Source of the DNA: Echinarachnius parma
Taxonomy: Eukaryota; Echinodermata; Echinoidea; Clypeasteroida; Echinarachniidae
Reading direction: 5' to 3'
NCBI GenBank assembly: GCA_037951105.1
Contig: JBAMJV010003147.1
Location: 100,867-164,866, forward strand
DNA: 64,000 nucleotides
The position numbers and the translations under genes were made by a program. Of this stretch, positions 55,201 through 62,815 are shown one piece after another. The notes beneath the pieces are model-generated. The model made no database searches, was not told the origin of the DNA, and was given only the letters and a program-made list of their open reading frames with translations. The number at the start of each line of letters is the position of its first letter. Positions within the stretch are counted from its first letter, which is position 1.

Positions 55201-57135
55201 GGTACTTCCCGAAATGTGAAATGAGATTCATCCCCTTTCAAATGCTCTCATAGTTTTAACATTGTATTTATAAATATTGTATTCATAAGTCTACCCTGCC
55301 GGGGAGAGACATCTTGACTTTTTAGAAAAAATACAAAAAATGCTTATGGACTTCTTAAAAAAAAAATCTAAATAGGTTTTGAAATAGTTGTTGATGATAT
55401 CTCTATTCAATTATAATTCTAACAAAACATTACATGCACAATTTTGTATGAAAAATGGATAAAACCAATGAGTTTTTAGAGAGCTCCCTCTTGAGTTGTA
55501 ACAGCTGTTTTTTAATTATAACTGGGTTTTTACTTAGTCGTTTGTAATTGTGTATACCTTTCAAGCATGGTGGAGTTGTAACCTATTAGTTTGTACCGTA
55601 ATGGTGCAGGTGTTTGTAACTATAAAATTAAGTTTGACCAAAACTCAACTATCCCTTTAAAGTTTTGGCTGCCGAATCGGCAAATCGAAAATAGTTGGAT
55701 TACAAACGTATAATATGGATTTTTAATTCCATTACTTTCTTTTTAGAAAAGTATCCAAAACTTGTGTTATTTGTCAGTTACTATAGGTTTTCCCGGTCAA
55801 TTTCGCTATTTTCTCATGCAATTTCATATCAGCAGCATTCAATTTCACCTAATCCGCGTTGGGATCGACACATCGTCATTCAAATTCGTTGTTAGTCATT
55901 CATATTAAGTAACGGAGCAACCAATTTCACACTTGCGTCATTCAAATGTAAGCGATGGGCGCTAATTTGCGTTAATGGTCTTTCAAATTCATCTCTAGCA
56001 GTCTGCGCTCTCATTTCGGTCATTCAAATTCGCGCATGGGCAAACAAGTTAATTATAATTTCATTAAAATTAAACATGTACAGTGGAAATGTAATGGATA
56101 TGTAACGTCATGGTATGGTACAGTTATTTCGTGCATGGGCAATCAATAAACAAAACATGATGAAAATACAGATATAGATTATGAAAAAAGATACTGATAA
56201 AATAAAGATCAGATGATGACAAACAAGAAAATGGGATGAAAATGAAGATTAAAATGATGAACTAAATATTGCATGTTGATAAAGTAAAGACGTGATGAAC
56301 GAATAGAAGAAAAAACAAAAAGAAAGCAAAATGTGAAATATAAAATTATTGAACATTGACAAACAAATCTAAACAAAATGTGACTGATGAATATCGAAAA
56401 ATGAAGATTATAATGTTGAAAGTATCTCTGAAATGTCAAATATATAACACGATGAAATGGTCGAGACTATGTAAGGAAAAGAACGGTGATGATGATTTAA
56501 AAGATAAATCAAAGTCATCGTATGTCATGTATGTGTGTGTTTGTATATGTGTGTGCGTATGTATATGGTTGTATACATGCATGTAAATATGTTTATGTGT
56601 GAGTACGTATGGATGTTATTTGAGTAACTTGAATCGAATGAACATTTCTGGAAATTGGTCACCCATTAACGAAATTGAATGCACAAACGAGCGATTGTCA
56701 AGCTTGCCGTATTAAATTGAATGCCCATTTGTTGAAAATAGCGCCCAATGATGAAATCGAATGCCCATTTGCGAATTTGAAGTTCGCGATTTGATATTTG
56801 AGTGCCCATATACGAATATGCATGCCGGAATATGAATTTGAATGACCAAAGCGACTCCTCCACAGTACAGCAATTGCACGAAATTAAATGCACATAAAAC
56901 GAATTTCGGCGCGTAATGTTGGAAATTGGCCGGGAAAACCTATATTAAACAGAATGCATCTAAGAAACAAATGGCTATTGTTTACTTATCCTTGTACATT
57001 GTACGGACACATTTTTTTTTTTATTTACCTTTCGATTTTTATATACGCAGTTAATTTTTTGATAATTTACTTATTCGATTTATATGCAAGCTTTCTATCT
57101 TATATGCATTTGATTGTTTGAAACAGACTCACCAT
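49048..57135 (-). CDS. Paralogue 3: secreted EGF / C-type lectin-like protein (6 coding exons, complete)
   Basis: Seen: six exons at 57133-57135, 55027-55069, 52127-52306, 51279-51380, 49823-50152 and 49048-49202, all with AG/GT boundaries, join to 813 nt without a stop and encode 270 residues. Order: signal peptide MVTQLVLFIVLLTNRG (1-16); unrecognised module (about 16-75) with four Cys, ending VCSLPG; EGF domain (about 76-109) beginning DCLSNPC; CTLD (about 110-266) beginning VEDWIC and KCYHF; tail QVYRMP and stop. The extra N-terminal Cys pair marks a long-form CTLD. Known: such proteins are usually secreted recognition or matrix proteins. The CTLD lacks EPN/QPD and WND calcium-site motifs (EPT and NCLKV instead), so classical calcium-dependent sugar binding is doubtful. 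CAG at the end is followed by GTATAC, which could be a donor, but reading through reaches the same seven-codon tail and stop as paralogue 2, so I end it there. No transcript evidence. Confidence 0.82.
49823..50152 (-). CDS. Paralogue 3 exon 5, CTLD first part
   Basis: A 330-nt phase 1-1 exon. CTLD marks in order: WICGNGSKCYHF (long-form Cys pair), SWQDAREYC (first helix), SASLLFIEDETEM (strand and second helix), VWVNCKEE and MWLCERDA (core strands). Exon ends at GAGATT A, donor GTAAGT. Confidence 0.85.
50178..50715. mobile_element. MITE, TTAAAGGGATAGT family, in intron 4 of paralogue 3
   Basis: Ends AGTAGAGTTTTGGTAAGG and ACCAAAACGGAACTACCCC then TTTAA; central TCTGGGGCCCAGA. Confidence 0.7.
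50770..51278. repeat. GTGATCCATTAAC repeat, intron 4 of paralogue 3
   Basis: AAAGTGATCCATTCACTTG onward matches 30402-30600 in the same intron of paralogue 2. No gene. Confidence 0.5.
51279..51380 (-). CDS. Paralogue 3 exon 4, EGF domain
   Basis: A 102-nt phase 1-1 exon encoding one complete EGF domain with six Cys: DCLSNPC, GQCVET, FYCEC, GERCEI. It lacks the DxDEC calcium-binding start. It differs from the paralogue 2 exon at four residues. Confidence 0.88.
51850..52085. repeat. GC-rich insertion in intron 3 of paralogue 3
   Basis: CGCGCGCGG-rich stretch containing GTGTCGCGCCAGCTGATC. Related sequence at 53930-54110 (GTGTCGCGCCAGCAGATG). Not seen in the paralogue 2 intron. Confidence 0.55.
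52127..52306 (-). CDS. Paralogue 3 exon 3, unrecognised N-terminal module
   Basis: A 180-nt phase 1-1 exon that I cannot assign to a known domain. It starts GLICNAEG, has Cys near positions 4, 12, 17 and 56 of the exon peptide, a basic stretch KDVKSKDRKLS, and ends RLVCSLPG. It differs from the paralogue 2 exon at only 5 of 60 residues, so it is better conserved than the lectin part. Confidence 0.8.
52501..52997. mobile_element. TIR element ACACTGTTAAAACGCTGTGT, carrying a tRNA-like sequence
   Basis: Ends ACACTGTTAAAACGCTGTGT and ACACAGCGTTTTAACAGTGT are exact inverted repeats. The interior is rich in CAACAAC/GTTGTTG words. A relative lies at 30829-31030 without its right half. Confidence 0.83.
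52727..52803 (-). tRNA. tRNA-like sequence (degenerate; probably a pseudogene or SINE head)
   Basis: Minus strand: TTAGCGCAGTCAGTAGCG fits an A box and GGTTCGATTCC fits the B box exactly at tRNA-like spacing. The acceptor ends do not pair (GCGAACC against TCGCCGC) and the anticodon stem around ACATA is poor, so a working tRNA is unlikely. Confidence 0.5.
53300..54140. repeat. GC-rich repeat with GTAACGTCCGGACGTCAC palindrome
   Basis: Near-palindromes GGTGACGTCCTGACGTTACC (53329) and GTAACGTCCGGACGTCACC (about 53457), and a section related to 51850-52085. No ORF of note. In intron 2 of paralogue 3. Confidence 0.5.
54240..54645. mobile_element. Repeat with TGACATCA-rich ends, uninterrupted copy
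   Basis: CCTCCGGAGTAAATTCTACT and GTTGTGACATCATCTGTCAA are mirrored at the right end (GATGATGTCACAACATGTCA, CTCTGGAGAGG). It shows the state of 43040-44045 before the nested MITE arrived. Confidence 0.72.
54808..54866. repeat. G21 / C19 homopolymer hairpin
   Basis: A run of 21 G (54808-54828) and a run of 19 C (54848-54866) face each other across a short GTGCGTTGGGTGCGTTCGCA loop. Homopolymer length in an assembly is uncertain. Confidence 0.8.
55027..55069 (-). CDS. Paralogue 3 exon 2, signal peptide
   Basis: A 43-nt exon between a TGCAG acceptor and a GTATCA donor encodes VTQLVLFIVLLTNR plus one base. The hydrophobic run TQLVLFIVLL directly after Met is a typical signal-peptide core. Exon length and phase (0 in, 1 out) match paralogues 1 and 2. 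Confidence 0.8.
55181..55660. mobile_element. MITE, TTAAAGGGATAGT family, in intron 1 of paralogue 3
   Basis: Left end TTAAAGGTACACTTGAGTAT, right end CCAAAACTCAACTATCCC then TTTAA. The homologous site in paralogue 2 (about 36262, before TGGCTGCCGAATCG) is empty. Confidence 0.72.
55782..56944. mobile_element. TATAGGTTTTCCCGG-ended element in intron 1 of paralogue 3
   Basis: Left TATAGGTTTTCCCGGTCAAT and right ATTGGCCGGGAAAACCTATA are inverted; the interior repeats TTCAAATTCG/CGAATTTGAATG words. In paralogue 2 the same intron reads GTCAGTTACTAACAGAATG without it, an empty site that fits a TA target. Confidence 0.83.
57133..57135 (-). CDS. Paralogue 3 coding exon 1 (start codon only)
   Basis: The ATG is followed at once by the donor GTGAGT. 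Paralogues 1 and 2 have the same arrangement, so the first coding exon carries only Met (phase 0 intron) and the rest of that exon is 5' untranslated. Confidence 0.7.
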
Positions 57136-58162
57136 TGTTGAAGCTTTGGTAAGAAATCCAGCGCGTGGTACCTCTTGAATGTTGTTGTTCAAAATAACCG
57201 CGTTTTTGCTATATTAAAAGAAAAAACACTTTTTAGAATATTAATTTTCTACCGGCCGTTATATCAAATCCATAAACACCGGATTATTAGCTGATCAATG
57301 ATTGCAAATCAACTCAATTCACGCTAATACTGAACACAGTTAATAGCATGAAGTCAATTTAGTAGTATGTTCTCAAAGATATGTAGATATTTTAAAAATC
57401 ACGCCACATATATAAAACTGCAGAAGGGATTTCTAATTCTTAAAAAAAAAAACATAATTAATTATCTGCAACTGCTGGTTTGATATAATTCATGAATTCA
57501 AAGCGGTATATTGTACAATAACCTGAATGCCATTAATAGATACCTGTCTGCGTTATCTTCGCTGATGCGAAGCGAAGGGGTGATGACCATTGCCTTGCAC
57601 TTTGCCTTGAACAGTTGCCTTGCACTTTGCTTAATGAAATTAAAGGAGAGTGTCAGGGTAAGACATTGATGATGCGTGCCGTGTTGCTAGTATAGCGTAG
57701 CGAAAGGGGAGAGGGCTCCTAGGGCAAAGCCACAATTCCCCTCCCCCTCAGACATGCTTTTGTTTCGTTTATGTTTGTTTGTTTGTTTGTTTTTGTTGTT
57801 GTTTTTTTTCTCGGGTGGAGGTGGGCTATGATGTTGGGGCTTTAAATAGCTAAAATCACAAAGCTTCTGGGGGCTACGTCTCTTAGACCCCACCCGAAGA
57901 CGGTGTACACGATCGCAGGTTGGAGACACCCCCCCCCCCCCCCCCCCTCCTCCCTGCAGAATTCCCGATTACTTTTAATTCTCTGATAACATTGCTCTTT
58001 GTTTTTTCCTGCTGATTATTCGTCTATGGGGAATCTGGAACAATATACACGATGGTTTGAACGTGTCGCCCTTGAGCAATATTATTTATGAGCATAATAA
58101 GGCAAATGGGGTAAAATTTGCATTATTAATATTGTAAAAGGTAATTTTAAATCTATGACATT
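57136..58162. other. Upstream flank of paralogue 3
   Basis: Contains the shared promoter-like words, the low-complexity element copy 2 (57695-57965, with GTTT repeats and a C run) and a stretch at 58021-58140 parallel to 38151-38260. No gene. Confidence 0.5.
57390..57425 (-). promoter_or_regulatory. Candidate TATA region of paralogue 3
   Basis: On the minus strand a TTTATATATG box is followed by GTGGCGTGA, about 275 bases before the ATG. The paralogue 2 upstream region keeps the same pair of words (TATATAAG then TGGCGTGA). Downstream, GATCAGCT, GATATAACGGCC, CGCGGT and CCACGCGCTGG are also shared. Conservation may only reflect recent duplication. Confidence 0.4.
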
Positions 58163-59550
58163 GGCGTAGGAGCACATTTTTCTCAGGGGGCTCGGGTCTT
58201 TTGCCCAATTTTTTCAATTTCAATTTCAATTTATTCTTGCTTCCAACAAAACATTACAAATGAATAATGATAATTTGCACAAAATAGGGATATACATAAT
58301 ATTGGAAACAAGAGGGGTCCACTAAAAAGCAATGCTTGTACAATTGTGGACCCCTCAAATAATATAGGTTTTCCCGCTCAATTTCGCGATTGTGTCAATT
58401 GTATTGATAATAGGAGCAAACGAATTCGCGCGATTTGCGATCGCCGTACCAAAGCAGCATTCGAATTCGTAAATAGTCTTTCAAAATCACGTAGGAGCAA
58501 GTGAATTTGCACAAAGTGCATACCTTTTCATCAATGGTCATTCGAATTCGCGAAAGGGCAGTTGACAGTTGGCTGCACATTCGCAAATTCGAATGCCCAT
58601 AAATGAACTTCTGTGTCTATTCACGAAAGCGTGTGCGTATGCATGAATTCGCATGCACTTATTCGGAATTTGGAAGACCGATACCAACGATTACGTGGCA
58701 ACGCGCGAATTCGAATGACCCTAAATGAATTCGATTGAAAAAAAGTGCAAAATTGAGCGGGAAAACCTATAGTTAGGTATATTGTACATTTAAATTAACA
58801 CATTCTAGACTACAACAACATAATCAAATATAGAGAGGAAAAAAGGGGATGCCAACAAAGACCAACATGGAACAAGAGAGAACTTTACATGACACAAAAT
58901 AGGAGAAGACGCACACAATACAAACAATTAGACACTGCAAAAAGGAAGTGAGAGATCGGAGGTACAAATGTATGTAAAGGGTAAGCTGCAAAGGATAAGC
59001 TGCAAGAGGGGTTCAAGTGAAAATAAGGAAAAGACTTGCGCATAATAGAAAGGAACAATGCATGAGAAGGCACAATATATATTATCAGATTACATTTTGA
59101 GTCCGCGAGTAAAGAATAATTAAACGTCCCATTTTAACCTGAAAGCAAAAAAAAAAAGGTATTCGCCTCTTGATGCCCGAAGAGTATGTGTTTGATTTTT
59201 AAGTCCGAAGGGCACGTTTCTACCCGAATGTAGAACGGTTATACCCGAAAATAACGTTGTTTTGCCATAAAATGGCATTTATTTGCCTGAATGTAACATG
59301 ACTCTGCCCCAAAAGTTTAAAGAGTTTGCCCGAACATGACTTAATTTTGCCCAAGTATGACATGGTTTTTCCCCAAATATGACATGGTTTTCCCAAAATA
59401 TGACATGGTTTTCCCCGAATATAAGATGGTTTTGCCCAAATATGACACGGATTTGCCAGAATGTGACATGATTGTGCACGAATATGGTCGTTTTTAATAA
59501 ACTCCAGGGGGGCGGGGGCTGCAACCCCCTCAGCCCCCGCCTCCTACGCC
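58163..59550. repeat. GGCGTAGG-ended minisatellite element, copy 2, split
   Basis: Same ends and GCCCGAATATGACATGGTTT repeats as 9769-10108. About 935 bases (58216-59150) are inserted after CTTTTGCCCAATTTTT, starting with a TTTCAATTTCAA tail. Confidence 0.7.
58363..58771. mobile_element. TATAGGTTTTCCCGC-ended MITE, doubly nested
   Basis: TATAGGTTTTCCCGCTCAAT faces ATTGAGCGGGAAAACCTATA; the interior repeats CGAATTCG words. It sits inside the insertion that sits inside the minisatellite element. Confidence 0.83.
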
Positions 59551-59701
59551 TATATGATCTAGGATGGGTAGTATATAATGAGTAAACACATGATTGGATT
59601 GCACAGTTTTATAGTCGAACAGATTTTTAGTACTTAAAACTTTCAAATTATCAAAGAAAATAACATGTATAGTTCAATGATGATTTAATGGTAGTAACAA
59701 C

Positions 59702-60461
59702 GGGTGCGGTTCGTTATTCCGAAGGTTCTTTATTCCGAAGGTTCGTTATTCCGAAGGTTCGTTATTCCGAAGGTTCGTTATTCCGAACACGCAAATTTCC
59801 TATACCTGTCGTGTTCGTTAATCCGAAAATGAAATAGGGTTCGTTAATCCGAACATTTGTTGCATTATTCCGAAGGTTCGTTATTCCGAAGGTTCGTTAT
59901 TCCGAAGGTTCGTTTTTCCGAAGGTTCGCTATTCCTAAAATGAAATCGGGTTCGTTATTCCGAAGGTTCGTTATTCCGAAGGTCCGTTATTCCGAGGGTT
60001 CGTTATTCCGAAGGTTCGCTATTCCTAAAATGAAATCGGGTTCGTTAATCCGAAAATGTATTTGGGTTTGTTATAATGCTATAATTTCATATAAAGAGAT
60101 AACATAAATTTAAATGTTTGATTGGTCTGGCCAAGGGAGGGAAAGGGGGAGGGGTATGCTTAATGCAGGCTGTAAATTAAATAAACAAAACACAAACTAT
60201 AGTATTATAACAAGCCCGATTTAATTTTCGGAATAACGAACCCGATTTTATTTTCGGATCAACGAACCTTCGGAATAACGAACCCGATTTTATTTTTGGA
60301 TCAACGAACCTTCGGAATAACGAACCTTCGGAATAACGAACCTTCGGAATAACGAACCTTCGGAATAACGGACCTTTGGAATAACGAACCTTCGGAATAA
60401 CGAACCTTCGGAATAACTGAACCTTCGGAATAACGAACCTTCGGAATAACGGACTGTAACC
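59702..60461. mobile_element. Satellite-armed hAT-like element, copy 2
   Basis: 760 bp, same arms and termini (GGGTGCGG, CTGTAACC) as 14829-15528, differing in numbers of 16-bp units. Flanks GTAACAAC (59694-59701) and GTAAAAAC (60462-60469) match at 7 of 8 bases. Confidence 0.82.
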
Positions 60462-60479
60462 GTAAAAACATATACGCAG

Positions 60480-61042
60480 TTAAAGGGATAGTTGAGTTCT
60501 GGTAAGGAGAGTACAGTTTTAGTCAAACTGAATTTTAGTAACCAAAACCTGCATCATTACATTACAAACTAATAGTTATAACTAGAAAGGAACACAAAAT
60601 TACAAATGACGTAGTAAAGATCATGTTATCATTCCAAAAGCGCTGTTAAAACGTAAGAGGGCGCTCTCTAAACACTCATCGGTTTCAACCATTTTTAATA
60701 AAATATTGTGCATGTGATGCTTTGTTGAAATAGTGATTAGATAGATAAATAACCAACAACTATTTAAATACCTATTTTGTAACTTTTTGAAAAGAGGAAG
60801 CATTTTTTAAATTTGTTAACGGCTGGTTCAAAATTCTCGAATAAACCTGGGGCCCCAGGTTTATTACAAATAATTATATTTATGGATATTTCAGCCATCT
60901 CTGAACCGATTTTGATCAAACAAAGATGATTTTATTATTTAAATATTATGCTCTTTCAAATTTTACACTCAGTTTTTCATCATCTCACAAACAAATTATG
61001 TTGTGTAGCGCCCTCTCTACCAAAACTCAACTATCCCTTTAA
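60480..61042. mobile_element. MITE, TTAAAGGGATAGT family
   Basis: Ends TTAAAGGGATAGTTGAGTTC and AACTCAACTATCCCTTTAA; central AATAAACCTGGGGCCCCAGG palindrome. Confidence 0.85.
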
Positions 61043-61576
61043 CTTACAAGGTTGTTTTCATTCAAAAAGTAGCCTTTTACACGTAAAGAGGACCACCAGG
61101 CAGAGAACAACACATCATTATATGTTTTGGTACCGTTGTGTGATATCAAACAGATGCCCAACATTTTGCAAACAGATGTGTTATAAACAATCCAATTAAT
61201 TACTACCACTTACGGAACCATTATTATTTCATGGTTCCGTACGCGCCAAACATGCGATGCGTTCGTCGTCAGTCTTCGTATGCAGACCCGTGAACGCATG
61301 TTGTAGTAAATGGTAATGGTTTCCCCCATATATATTTTTTCTGAAAACCTATTTATCTTACATTTTTGGTGGAATGGACTACTAAAAATTTTACCTTTCT
61401 TTTATAAGAATATTATTTTTGAGTGGTGGTACCCTTTAAGTATATAAATACCTACGGTAAACTGTTTCTGCAGACCCATGAATGTTTTGTCACATTAGTT
61501 GTGATTATAAACTTTAACAATATCAAAGAGACATGTTTCGTTACGGTTTGAATAACTAAAAATAATCAATTTTATA
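61043..61576. other. Intergenic DNA
   Basis: No gene or recognised repeat. Confidence 0.4.
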
Positions 61577-61606
61577 TCAAAAACCCAATTTAGATTGGGT
61601 TTTTGA
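61577..61606. repeat. Hairpin at the LINE edge
   Basis: TCAAAAACCCAAT and its exact complement ATTGGGTTTTTGA around TTAG. A 13-bp stem. Confidence 0.75.
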
Positions 61607-61609
61607 TGG

Positions 61610-62755
61610 TTATTTTAAATATTTAGGCATCGTTGAAAAGATCGTTAACAGTGTTTGGTAGAATAATAGTTGTAAAATCCTTATTAGTATCAAAGTTAAA
61701 TTATTTATTTTTATCATTACCGAACCCCTCTGATGAAATTATGAAATTATTACAAAAGTCATTTTTAAAATTTATTTGGAATCATAAACTGACAAAATAA
61801 GTAGGAAACAAATGATACAACCCTATCATTTGGGAGGAGCCAAAATGATAGATATATACTCACATGTTCATTCATTGAAAATATCATGGATGAGAAGATA
61901 CTGTTTTGGTAATATAGATTCTTTTATTGATAATTTAATGCATACATTTATGCCCAAAAATTGTCAATTGAACCCTACTTTTGGTGATGTTCACTTTTTA
62001 AGATTGTCAATAGGTGCAACTAACCCGTTTTGGAAAAATGTTTTTTGGGCTTATTGTATTTTACAGTCTAACAGTTTTCGCGATATATCTTGTCAGCCTC
62101 TATGGTTTAATAGTCATATTCAGGTGAATAACGTGCGTGTATTTTATAGGTCTTGGTACGAAAAGGGTATAATATGTATTAACGATTTGTTAGATGAAGA
62201 TGGAACTTTTTTGTCACTCAATGAATTTAAATTGAAATATCAAATTACAGTTAATTTTTTGCAATACTTTGGCCTATGTGAAGCTATTTAAATCTGGTTT
62301 CAATAACCGTTGTGGTATTTTTGTGAAAATGGAACAGCCTTTAAGATTAGATTTAATTTCCCTTATTTGTCAATTTCGAAAAGGATGCTCGCATATATAT
62401 GCTTTATTATTACAACAAAAAAGGGAAGAATGTAAAAGCTATACAAAATGGAAAAGGTTTTTTAATATTGATGAATCCATATGGCAGAAGTATTGTGCTC
62501 TTGCATTTAATTGTTCTATTGATGTTAATTTACGTTGGTTTCAATTTACAATATTACATAGAATTTTGTTTACAAACGACATATTGTTTAAATTGAACAT
62601 GTTGTTGAAACTGAATTATGTTCCTTTTGTAATGCTCATACTGAACAATTACTCAATTTTTTGTGATTGTCAATTTGTTAAAATTATTGGCAAAACGAAA
62701 AGATGGATTAACCATAAGTGCTGGTTGTAACATACATTTACAAAGAAAATATAAT
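61610..62755 (+). mobile_element. Broken L1/Tx1-type LINE, C-terminal part of ORF2
   Basis: Plus strand: LLQKSFLKFIWNHKLTK, then HLGGAKMIDIYSHVHSLKIS, WYEKGIICINDLLDEDG and FLSLNEFKLKY, the conserved block after the RT domain in L1/Tx1 elements. A stop near 61800 and a frameshift at about 62270-62290 split the frame; it continues to 62730. No RT core present. The fragment meets the G-depleted tract at 62816. Confidence 0.78.
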
Positions 62756-62815
62756 TTTTTGGATTAAGAGGTTTAAAACAAAGAGCAATAAACATGTTTA
62801 CTTTTCGATAGTAAG

